NCBI GenBank assembly: GCA_027475525.1
Contig: JAMWFC010000033.1
Coordinates: 496,001-560,000 of the forward strand
Origin: Macrolepiota albuminosa
Lineage: Eukaryota > Basidiomycota > Agaricomycetes > Agaricales > Agaricaceae
Length of the DNA: 64,000 bases
Reading direction: 5' to 3'
This document shows positions 10,570 through 23,518 of the stretch, one piece after another. Every line of letters starts with the position of its first letter. Position 1 is the stretch's first letter. The notes beneath the pieces are model-generated. The model worked only from the letters and a program-made list of their open reading frames with translations. It did no database searches and was not told the DNA's origin. The translations under genes and the position numbers were made by a program.

Positions 10570-13009
10570 TTAATCCCTATTCGGCTTGTCCTTCGGTGGA
10601 ACAGACGGTGCATTGCTCGGGGGACTGAAAAACCCCTCAGCAGTAATCCCAATAGCTTCCACACCCGCCCCACTCGACTTCCTCGTCGTTCCATTGCCCA
10701 ACGTAATCGATCCCCCTCTCCCACCCACAGTCCCTGTCCCATTCTCGACATTCATCATCGACTTGGACCTGCCAGCACTCAGGTACACATTATGATTTCC
10801 CCAGCCGATCGACCCACTCCTGCTCCTCCCCTTGCCATGCACGGACCCCCCGGAGAGATTGCTCCTATGTTGTGGCCTAAATCCCCCATTGCCGTTCCCG
10901 TTCGTAGTTCCCCAGGCACTTGGTGGGCCTGCTCGGCTTCCGCTGGGACCGATGGGCATAACGAGCATCGCGTCGTCGATACTCTCGTCATCGTGCGCGG
11001 GCGTGGGGCTCGCTGACACTTCACTGCGATTCGAGTCTTGATACGAGCGTGATGGGGGAACAGCCTCGCTTCGATCCAAGACCTCGTCGAACACTTCGTA
11101 ATAACGTTCGATGCAGAGCTTTATCACAATGCCGAGTGTAGCAGAAGATGAAGAAGGGTCGGGTGAAGAAGACTCAGAGGTGAACGCGGTGTTGGCCACG
11201 GAACACATTTCCACGTCGCGAATGGGGCTGGATCCCTTCACGAGGTTGGGGCATAGGACGATCGCAAGGTTGTGTGCATCCATCCTGTTAGATGCAGCAC
11301 GCACACTAACCTCGTGCATTAAATCTAGACAAGGAAAATGTCACAGAATGAAATAGCCGATGTGATCAAAACATACGGAGAACTTGGCTGAGAAGTATGT
11401 AGGCGCAAGGGCGGATGGCGGTCAGAATACTCTCCCGAATGTACGTGACGCTCGTCACATCGGAAGGGTTGTTAGTAGGTAGCGGGCAGCGCCGAATGAG
11501 TGGATACAGCGTTTCAGGAAAAATGGGTTCCGGTAAATCGCGAAGGTACTTCTTAAGAAGCACTGCGGCAAGATGGGGGTCGCCAAAGGTTTTCAATGAC
11601 ACAACGTTCCCTAAAAAAATGTGGGAATAAGGCACTGAGAACGAAGGAAAGATCATGCTAAATCCCTACCTCGATCGTATGCATCTTGAGCAGCCCTGAG
11701 CATGGCGGAGGACGGCGATCTTCTGAAAAGACCCTCTTCCAACAAACCTATAGGCAAGTTGAGTTAGGACAAGTGGCACAGTGTGTTGTAAGAACATACC
11801 GTTTTCTCTCAAATATTGAATCGAATCTTTCACCACTCTCGGAAGTCCTCCTTTCTCGCCATTGTACCCCATAAGTTCCTCCAGCGGGACACCAAATATG
11901 TTGGAACGCATGGGCGTCGGCATCGAGATCGAATGTTCGAACTTCAGATTCTCCCTTTCACAACGCGTTCAGTGAGAAAGGCAAAGGGATAACGACCTGC
12001 ACTCACTGGTACACAGTTGGAGGGATGTCGATCTGTGTTATCGGCACCATTGTGGCCAGTTCAGAAAGAGTATCTATGTACACCAGTTTGCGAAAGAATT
12101 TAGGACTGGGTTACAAATTTAGAGTCTGATAATTTTGACAGAGATTAGACGAACCTGATGATGGCGCCCGCCAGGGAGAACAGCACTGTAGTTTCATCGA
12201 TTAGGTTGTGGGTCTGGGTATGTACAAACAACGGGACTTACTCTTGGAAAAGAAGGAAGAGTGTACAATGTACTGGAAGAAAGCTCAACAATGATGCGTC
12301 AGATGAAAAGGGATAGAATACCAGCTGTTTGAGATTCTTGCGGTATTTACGACTCAAATTCCGGTATGCCTTCCATACCCAGTTCCACCCTGGCGCGTGC
12401 CGTCCACCAGCTGCAAAGAATACCACCGTATAATCCGACTCGACTGAGTGTGCAAGACTAAGTAGATGAACATCAGGATACAACTGAAACATACCGTACA
12501 GGTCAAAGTACGAGAGGATCCGACTAGAATATTCAAATGAGCGCCCTCAACGAGAACTGTAGATAAACAGACTTCGACGCACGACAAGAGTAAATCATAC
12601 GAGACAGCGCGTGGATCTGGGAGTGCAGAAGCATTAACTACCACCCTTTCTTACTGATATATCATTTCAACCGAGTCAAAAGCCCAATTATCGACATACA
12701 TTGGTCTTGTCCTAATCATTCATGAATTGATGAGTCCAGAACACGTCGGATAGGCTTAAGACCATCTCACTCAAAGTCAACACCAGCCTGGAATATCATT
12801 TTCGCCATCGCTTCTTGCAGCGCACCCGACTCTCCAAGCGTTGACGTACTCTCCTGTTGTGGTCGTCTGGCCCATGGCGGTGTAAACGCCTGAGACTTTT
12901 TCTTCAGCGCTGCAAATGGCGATCGCGGCTCTTGGCCATTCGGAGGAAAGGGAGAAGAAGGAGAGATAGAAAGAGCGCTTAGTCGCTGCTTGAGATTCAG
13001 CGGAGGCAT
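10570..13009 (-). CDS. Rho GTPase-activating protein with Sec14/BCH domain (ARHGAP1-like)
   Basis: Speeds GTP hydrolysis by Rho-type GTPases; the Sec14-like part is expected to bind lipid or a partner. Twelve exons join in phase to 615 residues (+ coordinates): 12771-13009, 12700-12711, 12583-12645, 12495-12523, 12322-12443, 12242-12272, 12155-12185, 12007-12105, 11800-11954, 11670-11747, 11377-11610 and 10570-11324. Residues about 82-205 form the CRAL-TRIO/BCH domain (RPMVVVNASALPDP, VESDYTVVFFAAGG). RhoGAP follows at about 228-420: FGVPLEEL, the Arg-finger loop EGLFRRSPSS, KKYLRDLPEPIFP and NLAIVLCPNLV. The C-terminal 190 residues are a Ser/Gly/Asn-rich tail. One exon is only 12 nt and four others are 29-63 nt. 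The start at 13009 (MPPLNLKQRL) is the first Met that leads into the conserved frame. Confidence 0.93.
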
Positions 13010-14054
13010 TCCTCGGTTTCCAGGAAGTTGAGTGTTCTGACACTCGTGGGCTTGGCACACAGATCATAACTAGAATTATTAGAGCGGCGTCTACAATAAG
13101 TACAAACGGTGCCTTGATCGGTTAGTCCTCGACAATTAAATAAATACCTGCTCGTTTGCCATACTACGGAACCTTTGTTAGAGCTCAACATTCTCATAGT
13201 ACTCGTATGCCTAGTGATTAGAGCAAGACTCAAAATACTGTCTATAGGCAATGTTGTGACAATTTGTGATAATACCATCCAGGAAGCAGTGTCCACAGAT
13301 TTTCTAAGCAAGATATGTATACCTTAGGATCTATGTCTGCAGACATCCAGTAGACTTCAACAACTACATGTAAGGTAGTGTTTTTACTAATGACTTCTAG
13401 CAACCTTGCTATATTTGGTGAGTGGAGTCTGAAAGCATATACAGAAATATTGTATGAAACAACAAGGATGTAAATCTAAAAGAGATGGGAATATGAGAAT
13501 TGGAAGAAGTGGAAGCAGAGCATCTCTATTCAGAAGTAAAACATTGTCTATACATATATACCCATGATGTGTTGCTCAACCACTGAATATCATCCTATGT
13601 TTATCAAGATACATCTGGCTAACTGTTCATGATGTAAATCTCATACATGCTATGTTCTTCACTGGTATGCACCTACTTGTTGTTTGCGTAATTATGCAGC
13701 CAATGTTAGGAACTAGTGACATCAAAAATTACATGCATCTTAGCAAATAGCTGAAATTATTGAAAACCCCTTGCTAAAAACAGGAAATGTGATTTTAACA
13801 AGTATTTCAACAGAAAATCCTCTATAAATCTTTTAAGTGCAAGGTATTGGTATTCTGAAAAAATACTTGTTAAAACTAACATCTTCTGTTTTTTGCCATT
13901 TTTAATAATTTCTGCTATTGTCTAAAGTAATTTTCAAGTACATAATTTTTCTTAAGAAGACAGGTAATAAAAGCTAAGTATGCCTCAATAAGTATAGATG
14001 AAAAAGGAAGATAGATATTTATTGTTATGTTATACTTCTGATTCTATATAATTA
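13010..14054. other. Intergenic, A/T-rich; right part belongs to the inverted duplication
   Basis: Promoter side of the RhoGAP gene, then A/T-rich sequence. From about 13780 on it is alignable, in reverse orientation, with 30330-30620 next to the other NLR copy. No coding sequence was seen. Confidence 0.55.
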
Positions 14055-17000
14055 CTATGCTTGAGTAGCATCATTGACTTGGAACATGGTGTGACCTTCT
14101 TGATACAGCCTCCATCCACTAAATTTATTATTTGGAATGCAGCACCTATGATCATAATAGAGGTGCTCCTTGGGAAGACCCATGGTCTTACACAACTCAG
14201 TGGTAATTTGGAAGTGTTTGCTTGCACTTGCCATGTCATGTTGAATCATAACAATTTCACCAAGTGCTCTGTGTGCACGAGCATGGTAGAGTAGCTCTCC
14301 AAAGAGTATGCAGTCCTCAATACTATCATGGAAGTAATTCCTAGCTTTATCAAAGTTATTGCTAGTTAGCTCAACCATTGCAGCAAAGTATTTGCATTTT
14401 ATAGTACTCCATGACAAATAACTCCCAGCATTTCTGACAGCAGAAATAATTAATTTCCGAGCCCATTCTATGTCACCCTCCATTGCCAAGTACACAGCAA
14501 GAATAGCGGTTAGCTCAGACACATACTCTGTTGTCTGATCTGGCACTCTTTGGACCAAGTCAAGTAATTGTGACCGCAGTGCTTTTGCTTCTGCATAGTC
14601 ATGTTGTCGATCGGCAACTTCTGCAAGTCCAAGAGACCCTGTTAGCCAGTGAGGCTCATCTTTGTCTATGCCTGCTTGTATTTCTTTGAAGATATTCTTT
14701 GCAATGTCCAAGTGATTATTGTAAAGTTCTGTATAACCTGCAATAATTTGAATACAAACAAGGTTAGTTCTGCTGAACTCCTTTCTCCATTTTGGCATAA
14801 CATCAAGATAAGCTTGGAATGAGCCTGGCAGCCCTTTGATCATAGATAGGTCAATCATCAGACCTTCAAACCTCATCTTCCAGTGGCGAATGCTGGGTGT
14901 GAACATAGTAGAAATACATGATGTTTGTTTCAAGCCTTTCTGTAGTGCACATTCTGCATCCAAGTAGTTTCCCTTCTTCAGATATAGAAGAGCAAGGCAG
15001 TATTCCAAATAGGCAAGGAGAAATGGATCTCTGGAGAAACGAGTCATGACATGGACTTCCATCAGTATTTCCTCTGCTTCTTTTCTTTGTCCAAGTAAGT
15101 GCAGAAGAAATGATATGGCAAGTAGACAATATAACTTTCCATATGAGATTTTGGACCTTCGAAAGATTGAAGTCCCAATCTTGTACTCAATACAGAACAC
15201 AGAATGATGCTTGCTGATGTCCAAGGAAGATATCACCGGAAGTAGGGACACCGGACGGCAGCAATGAAAAGTCAGGGCATTAATGAACAGTGCAGTGCAG
15301 ACTAACACATTAGCAGTAGCTTCATGGGCCTTTAGCCAGTGTGTAAGAACATGTTCGATGTTCACATTCTCCTGGGCCACAATCTTGGCATCTTCAACAT
15401 GTGCGGCATAATGTAACCGTACTTGTCTGAAGAATGGATTCATTGAAATGTCTCCATCATAACGGCTCATAATGTATAGGCGTATTGGTGCCAGAAGTGT
15501 GATAAAGTCACCATTCAAGTATGCGAGAGACTGCCTGCACAATGCATCTGCACAAGTGTCGATGTTTACTGTATCGGGGAGTATGGAAGTAAGCCGTGAC
15601 TTGCTAATTCCCTGAGGAAGAAACGCGATGATCTGTAAAAGGTGATGGACCATTTCACCAAGCTTGACAAATGAGGGAGAGTTAAGGGATGTCTCAATCG
15701 TGACAGCAAGGCTTTGAGCCTTCCCATCCCCAGCCTCAAGTAAAGCTGCACGTTGACGATTCCATGCAATAACTAGATCTTGAGGGGTCCATTCATTCTG
15801 AACGGCTGCCTGTGCAAGTAAGTTGATCGAAAGGGGGTGGAAGTCTATGGCAGCGAGCAGTTTGGTGAGGATTGATTTTTCAATGGAAGGATAGTATGCC
15901 TTGAAAGCTTCACATGCAGCGCTTTCTTCGAAAACAGGGACCCGTAACCTGACCCAGTCAAGGTTTGAAGGCAGTACACTTGTGCGTGTGGTGATAAGTA
16001 TGGCCACATTGAGTCTCGCACCGATCCCATCAATGAATTCTGCAATCCGTCCAGCATCCACAGGCGCATCCAAAAACGTTTCAGCGTTGTCGAGGACAAG
16101 GAGTGTGTCGGAACTTGAGAGTGCCTTTGATATCAGATTGTGAACGTTGACCGAAGTCGCGAATCCCAATGATCTTGCGATCCGGTCAAGGAATGTTCCG
16201 AGATTCACTTGGCTGACGTCCATATCATCGAAACGTGCAAAAAACCTTCGATCTTGGAATTTCGAGGCACAATCCTTCCGTCATTCAGAACGACACGGGC
16301 AATCGTACTTTTCCCAATCCCTCCAGAGCCAATAAGAGCAACGTGGTGACATTCGAGCAGAGACTCGACCGTACTCTGGACAAGTTCATCCCTTCCAACA
16401 AAGATTCTCGGCCGAACGGGTAGTACACCAGGTTCTTTAATATTCCTACCAAACAAAAATCAGCTTCTAACTGAGGACAACTGAAAGTACATGCGTTCTG
16501 TCGTTGGAAATCCCTAACATCTGAGAGTCTTGAAACTCAGCGAACAGTTTGTCAAGCTTCAGATTGTTCGCAATATTGAGCTCCGTCTGAGGAATTCTTC
16601 AGTGCGTTTCGGAACGGCAAAAAAATCGTAACTACATTAAAAAGAACAAGCAAACGAGTCAACTCATTCTTCCACTTGAGAATAGTTTCCTGGTTGACTG
16701 TGACATGGAACATCTTCGACCACAAATTCTTCTTTGCCTTTAATTTCACTGCATCCTGCACATCGTCTACTGAGCTAGAAATACCGACAAAGTGAGATAT
16801 AACTTGGCAAAAATTTCAAGTGAAGAATTCCAACCTTTTGAGGTCAGTTAACGCACGACGGAAGGTGTCGTCGAGCTGATGTTCTGGGATTTGGGAAGTC
16901 GAACGCCAAACTACAAGGCCAATCATCTGGCATTGCTCTGCGACTTCTTTGAAATCATCTTGATTCGCAAATGCATTCTGAGCAAATTGTTAGTCGGGAT

Positions 17001-17387
17001 TGAACCAAGGAGTGCCACGATTCTACTTTGACAATATCAAGTATTCCTGCGACAGATGCCAGCACCCCCTTCACTATCTCCAGGGGGATCACATTGTTTA
17101 CATTATTGATAGTCTGTATAGCGATATTCAACCTTGATATAGCCCGTTCATGATTTGGACTTCGAGGGGACACTGGTAGTTCTCTTGCGATTCTGGCGAG
17201 TCCCGCCTAATTGATATAGCCCGTTCATGATTTGGACTTCGAGGGGACACTGGTAGTTCTCTTGCAATTCTGGCGAGTCCCGCCTAATTGGCAGAAAACC
17301 GGTCAGCTTTAGGAACAGGGGATACATAGCTCGAGACCGGATACATACGCTGGTTGTCATGATGCTGTTCTTCCGAGTCTGGGACAT
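14055..17387 (-). pseudogene. NLR-like STAND protein, copy 1 (frameshifted)
   Basis: Intracellular NTPase switch of the type linked in fungi to self/non-self recognition. Exons (+ coordinates): 17349-17387, 17027-17206, 16835-16977, 16636-16774, 16519-16586 and 14055-16445. The N-terminal helical region (IPLEIVKGVLASVAGILDIV) looks like the MLKL/HeLo-like bundles on other mushroom NLRs; this is an inference. The NB-ARC module shows Walker A GSGGIGKST, Walker B TLLVLDNAETF, sensor-like ILITTR and DFHPLSINLLAQA. The C-terminal half is helical and TPR-like. Relative to copy 2 there is a 2-nt insertion near 16266-16271, about 30 codons after Walker A, so translation stops 38 nt later in the wrong frame. 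The rest (722 codons from 16223) stays open. A 77-bp tandem duplication affects exon 2. Any product would be truncated, or start internally without a P-loop. Confidence 0.85.
17135..17288. repeat. 77-bp tandem duplication with one mismatch, inside NLR copy 1
   Basis: The unit at 17135-17211 is repeated at 17212-17288 with a single G/A difference (CTTGCGATT versus CTTGCAATT). It contains the 3' splice site and start of exon 2 of the minus-strand NLR gene, so two acceptors exist (introns ending at 17207 or 17284). Only the inner one keeps the frame. The length equals that of the exact duplications at 37.7-51.3 kb, but the mismatch leaves open a real duplication. Confidence 0.85.
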
Positions 17388-18646
17388 GATACTGTTTCTA
17401 CAACGAAAGGAGATCGTAGTGGAGTAGCGAGAAGAAGAGAACACCAAGGTCAAAGCATATATAATGGAAAATACACCGTGGGTTTCATTGCTGTGGTGAG
17501 TACCCATTTCAGGCGGTTGTGCATACGTCTTGCCTTATCTGGACCTTTTAGAGACACAACGATATAATAGGGGTTTTTTTTTTAGATCAAACAAACGGAC
17601 CTCTCTTGAATGAGGCTGAGAAAGGTTTGAACAACTGTCCACTGCGTGAGTGACCGGGATGTATGTTTATGTGGAATATATGTCATTTAGACGCGGGAGA
17701 ATCTGGCCATTCCCTGCACCCAGTGCATGTGTTGAGATAAGCGTCGGGGGCGGGCACATTTTTTCCTGCCCGCTGCCCTCAAAACACAGTTCGGCGTTGC
17801 GATCTTGTAGTCCAGGTCAGTTGGCCTGCCCTCCCATCGGTGGTCATGCGGACCAATCCATATGAGACGAAACAACATCGAACCAAGGGACCTTCAGTCC
17901 CTTTCCCCAAAGAGGAATAGCCTGATAAAACATACCTCGCAGAACTTAATTAGGCTAGCAAAGATAAATAAAGGACCTTTAGAAGACCGTCATCCGTGCG
18001 TTAGAACATCCAAATTTGCCATGGATGATAGCCGCTATCATGATCTCTTCACGAAGTACAGCAGACAGAACAGTTCCAATATATGATCTCACATTTTAAA
18101 ATCCCGACCGCAGAAAGTCGTCGAACTGCTGTGAACTAGCCTTAGTACTCTCAATTTTTCGTTCGCAGTTCGCGGAAATTTCCCATGTCCACAGCGTCAA
18201 AAGGTGCGGACTGAACGAACTGAACGGATAATTGAGCATCTGAGAAGATTACAGATCAGAGGAATGTGAAATCCTGTGCAGCGACTCTGAATGTATGTTT
18301 TTTGGAATATGTGTCATTGAGACGCACACAAACAATTTCCCTATTGAGCCGTATCTGGAAACCTAGGTAGCAGGTAATGCAGTCATACAACACTCTTCAA
18401 GTTGGTCACGCAGTCCAATTCGTAGTCATTGACTGGAAGCGCATCTAATCTCCAGATAGTTTGCAGATAGTACTTAGTTGTATTTCCAGGGACCTGACAG
18501 GCTTACGTATCCAATTCCTTTTCCCACAGGACATATGCTCTTTTGCATCCATAATCAATTCGAAATACTTTAACTTGGTTGTCAGTCAGTCACCACATCC
18601 TTCCAACTTGCAACATCAACGCCAGGCGTCTGGTATTAACGATCCT
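17388..18646. other. Spacer between inverted NLR copies, left part
   Basis: Promoter side of NLR copy 1 followed by about 1.1 kb with only short open frames and no family motif. I see no gene here. Confidence 0.45.
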
Positions 18647-19319
18647 ATGACCCAGTCAAAGGCAGCAGATCCCTTCTGCGATGTCGTACGTATACCACTT
18701 TCTCATTTCTAAACCTCACTATCTTTAACCTAATAAACCTCCACAGACCTCCAGAGTCATCACCCCACACTCCATGGCACAAATGCAGAATCTCCTCGAC
18801 TCGCTTGACACGACTTCCAAATCTTCCAAAAACGATTTCCTCTCATTCTTTGTTCAATCCATGTTCCAATCCTTCCTTCCTACAGACTTACACGATACTA
18901 TGCGCGCGAATACTCAACTGCCCCTAGTACAAAACATACGCACACGTGACGGGGATTGCTGTCTTGTCAAAGACCAATGGGTTTTACCCAATGATGAACA
19001 CCCAAATCCGACTTCAATCCACCACCGCTTTGCATGCTCCCTTGAACTTATTAATAGGCGAATTACGGACTGGTCTACCGTCAAAGAGTTCATGAGTGCC
19101 CTTCTCGACGTCGCTAAAGGTATGTATCAATTTTGCCGATCGCCCTCGCTTCCTCTCTTTGCATCATGTCGAATACTTATTGGTGGATAATGCGTGAACA
19201 CAGCCCACGCGGAAGTAACGACACATTGTGATATGGTCCATGGCAATATCACCCCGATGAACTTCCTCGTTGATCGTAACGGAAAGGGTGTTCTCACTGA
19301 CTGGGATCTAAGGAAGTGA
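18647..19319 (+). pseudogene. FunK1-like fungal protein kinase fragment
   Basis: Three exon-like blocks (18647-18685, 18747-19119 and 19204-19319) join in phase and carry the middle of a FunK1-type kinase. ELINRRITDWSTVKEFMSAL leads into a degenerate catalytic loop, HCDMVHGNITPMNFLVDRNG, and the WD-containing magnesium-loop equivalent VLTDWDLRK. The expected HRD-type loop reads HCD/HGN and the DFG equivalent reads DWD, as is usual for FunK1. A stop follows at once (19317-19319). The C-lobe and most of the N-lobe are absent, so this is a remnant or a non-functional fragment. It sits between the two inverted NLR copies. Confidence 0.55.
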
Positions 19320-20574
19320 AAAGACTGAAAGTGACTCGTCCTACTCCCTCCCACGGTCTGACTACTGACAGGCGGTATGAATATTTTAGTAGCCGTGGGT
19401 AGAGTTAAAAGAAATGGTTATTATCAATGTGCGTCCCTTGTTTAGCTTTTCTGCAAGTGCTAACAATGAGATCAAGGTCTTTGTTGATGTTATGTCGAAC
19501 ATGGACAATTTTTGGCTCTGATGGGTTTGAATCAGTCCGTCCGCTCACTAAAAATTGGCCAGTCATGAATCAAGGTTTATATCAACAGAAATTTGATGTT
19601 TTCTGCTATGAGGCGTACTGTTTCCGAAAGCGCTTTTTAATCCGATTTACAAGAATTAAAATCAAACTACGGTCATCTTAGTTCTATGAAATGACTAGTT
19701 TTGAATAAGCAGTCTTTTGAGCAAGTCACGATAGGTCAACACTAAAAAGTACGTATGGACATGCAAAATGAAGCGCTCTATCGAATCTCAGATCTCGTAA
19801 TGCGAAGATGACCACTGCGATGCACCTAGATACCCCAATCGCGCCATGATGCGGCCATGTCCGCGTTAAAAACTCCGGCATCAAGGGGAAACCAAGACGA
19901 TGGCCGCGCCACAGCCCACTTACGGCAAACAAAGGGCCGATCTTTCTAGCTTTGATCTCTCCCACCGTCCAGTACTGCCCTACTCTCGCGGCACAAGACA
20001 TGCCTTCTCTTTAAGGCGCCTTCTGTTCACATCGAAAATTTTCGCGAACTGCACAGGAAAACCAGTTCACAGGAGCTCGCGACGTCATTTCGACGACTCG
20101 CTTCCTGCTGGCGGGTTTGAATCTGTTCTCTGTTTTCATCTTCGTGATGAGATTATCATAACATATTAACTGTTTTCTCTGCAGTCTTCAATGATGAAAT
20201 CATGATAACAAGCTATCTTCTACGACAAATTTGGATAAGCATGCGCAGATTCACTTGCACTTAAATGACATTCCGCATCAACATGCATCCACAGTCACTC
20301 AGGTAGTGACAGTCTGTTCATTGAAATTTTCCCTCAGCCTTATTCAAAAAATCTTCCGTTTGTTTATCCGAAAGAACTTACTATATTGTTGTGTCCCAAA
20401 GGGTCCAGGTAAGGCAAGAAGTGGTGATGACCGCTTGCAATGTCATCACAGCGATTAAACCCACGGCGGATTTTCCATCATACACACAGCCCCGAACCCA
20501 GCTTATATGCTTTGACCTGGGTGTTCTCCTCTCATTACTAACCCACGATCACCTTTCGTTGAAAGAACAGTATC
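19320..20574. other. Spacer between inverted NLR copies, right part
   Basis: No coding motif was seen. The last 100 bp match, inverted, the promoter side of NLR copy 1 (shared block around CACCTTTCGTTG...AACAGTATCATG). Confidence 0.45.
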
Positions 20575-23513
20575 ATGCCCCAGACTCAGAAGAGCAGCAA
20601 TATGACAACCAGCGTATGTAGCCGATCTCGAGCTATGTATCCCCTCTCGTTCGTAAAGCTGACCGGTTTTCTCTCAATTAGGCGGGACTCGCCAGAATCG
20701 CAAGAGAACTACCAGTGTCCCCTCGAAGTCCAAATCATGAACGGGCTATATCAACCTTGAATATCGCTATACAGACGATCAATAATGTAAACAATGTGAT
20801 TCCCCTGGAGATAGTGAAGGGGGTGCTGGCATCTGTCGCAGGAATACTTGATATTGTCAAAGTAGAATTGTGGCACGCTTTAGTTCAATCCCAACTAACA
20901 ATTTGCTCAGAATGCATTTGCGAATCAAGATGATTTCAAAGAAATCGCAGAGCAATGCCAGATGATTGGCCTTGTAGTTTGGCGTTCGACTTCCCAAATC
21001 CCAGAACATCAGCTCGACGACACCTTCCGTCGTGCGTTAACCGACCTCAAAAGGTGGGAATTCTTCACTTGAAATTTTTGCCCAATTATATCTTACTTTG
21101 TCGATATTTCTAGTTCTGTAAACGATGTGCAGGACGCAGTGAAAATAAAGGCAAAGAAGAATCTGTGGTCGAAGGCATTCCATGCCACAGTCAACAAGGA
21201 GACTATTCTCATGTGGAGGAACGAGTTGGCTCGTTTGCTCGTTCTTTTTAATGTAATTGCAATTCCGTTACCGTTCTTAAACGCACTGAAGAATTCCTCA
21301 GACGGAACTCAATATTGCGAACAATCTGAAGCTTGACAAACTGTTCGCTGAATTTCAAGACTCTCAGATGTTACGGATTTCCAACGACAGAACGCATGTA
21401 CTTTTAGTTGTCCCAAGATAGAAGCTGATTTTTGTTTGGTAGGAATATTCAAGGACCTGGTGCACTACCCGTTCGGCCAAGAATCTTTGTTGGAAGGGAT
21501 GAACTTGTCCAGAGTACGGTCGAGTCTCTGCTCGAATGTCACCATGTTGCTCTTATAGGCTCTGGAGGTGTAGGGAAAAGTACGATTGTCCGTGTTGTTC
21601 TGAATGATGAAAGGATTGCCTCAAAATTCCAAGATCGAAGGTTTTTTGCCCGTTTCGATGATATGGACGTCAGCCAAGTGAATCTCGGAACATTTATTGA
21701 CCGGATCGCAAGATTATTGGGATTTACGACTTCGGTCAACGTTCACAATCTGATATCAAAGGCACTCTCAACTTCCGACACACTCCTTGTCCTCGATAAC
21801 GCTGAAACGTTTTTGGATGCGCCTGTGGATGCTGGACGGATTGCAGAATTCATTGATGGGATCGGTGCGAGGCTCAATGTGGCCATACTTATCACCACAC
21901 GCACAAGTGTACTGCCTCCAAACCTTGACTGGGTCAGGTTACGGGTCCCTGTTTTCGAAGAAAGCGCTGCATGTGAAGCTTTCAAGGCATACTACCCTTC
22001 CATTGAAAAACCAATCCTCACCAAACTGCTCGCTGCCATAGACTTCCACCCTCTCTCAATTAATTTGCTTGCACAGGCAGCCGTCCAGAATGAATGGACC
22101 CCTGATGATTTAGTTACTGCATGGAATCGTCAACGTGCAGCTTTACTCGAGGCTGGGGATGGAAAGGCTCAAAGCCTTGCTGTCACGATTGAGACATCCC
22201 TGAACTCTCCCTCGTTTGTCAAGCTTGGTGAAATGGTCCATCACCTTTTACAGATCATTGCGTTTCTTCCTCAGGGAATTAGCAAGTCACGGCTTACTTC
22301 CATACTCCCCGATACAGTAAACATCGACACTTGTGCAGATGCATTGTGCAGGCAGTCTCTCGCATACTTGAATGGTGACTTTATCACACTTCTGGCACCA
22401 ATACGCCTATACATTATGAGCCGTTATGATGGGAACACTTCAATGAATCCATTCTTCGGGCAAGTACGATTACATTATGCCGCACATGTCGAAGATGCCA
22501 AGGTTGTGGCCCAGGAGAATGTGAACATTGAACATGTCTTTAAACACTGGCTCAAGGCCCCTGAAGCGACTGCCAATGTGCTAGTCTGCACTGCACTGTT
22601 TGTTATTACCCTGACTTTTCATTGTTGCCGCTCGGTGTCCTTACGCCCAGTGGTATCTTCCTTGGATATTAGCAGGCATCGTTCTGTGTTCTGCATTGAA
22701 TACAGGATTGGGACTTCAATCTTTCAAAGGTCCAAGATCTCATATGCAAAGTTATATTGTCTACTTTCCATATTATACCTTCTGCGCTTGCTTGGACAAC
22801 AAGTAGAAGCAGAGGAGGTATTGACAGAGGTCCATGCCATGACTCTATTCTCCAGAGATCCATTTCTCCTTGCCTATTTGGAATACTGCCTTGCTATTTT
22901 ATACATGAAAAAGGGGAACTACCTGGATGCAGAACACACATTACAAAAAGCTCTGAAGCAATTGTCATATATCTCCACTATTTTCACACCCAGCATCCGC
23001 AGTTGGAGAATTAAGTTTGAAGGTATCATGATTGGTCTGTCTATGATCAAAGGGGTCCCAGGCTCATTCCAAGCTTACATTGATGCTATGCCAAAAACTA
23101 AGAAAGCATGCAGGACTCACATTGGTTGTCTTCAAACTACTGCGGCTTATACAGAGCTTTACAATAATCACTTGGATGCTGCAAAGAATTGTTTCAAGGA
23201 AATGCAAGCAGGCGTAGATGAGGATGAGCCTCACTGGCTGACAGGATTGCTTGGACTTGCAGAAGTTGCTGATCGACAACATGATTTTGCAGAAGCAAAA
23301 GCATTGCGGTCACAATTGCTTGCATCGGTACAAAGAGTGCCAAATCAGACATCAGAGTATGTGTCTGAGCTAACTGCTATCCTTGCTGTGTACTTCGCAA
23401 TGGAGGGCAATGCTGAACAAGCCCAGAAATTAATTCTTTCTGCTGTCAGAAATGCCAGGAATTATCTGTCACTCAATGCTATAAAGTGCAAATACTTTGC
23501 GGGCATGGTAGAG

Positions 23514-23518
23514 CTATC
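23514..23518. repeat. Target site duplication, left copy (CTATC)
   Basis: CTATC directly before the 5' LTR; the same five bases follow the 3' LTR at 30015-30019. Dropping one copy with the element restores the NLR reading frame. Confidence 0.95.

Larger units (their letters stand above)
13780..17480 (-). repeat. Left arm of a large inverted duplication (NLR copy 1)
   Basis: Covers the whole NLR-like gene plus about 280 bp of 3' flank and about 100 bp of promoter. The matching arm is at about 20480-30620 on the opposite strand, enlarged by a 6.5 kb retrotransposon. The flanks are more diverged than the coding part. Borders are estimates by eye. Confidence 0.8.
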
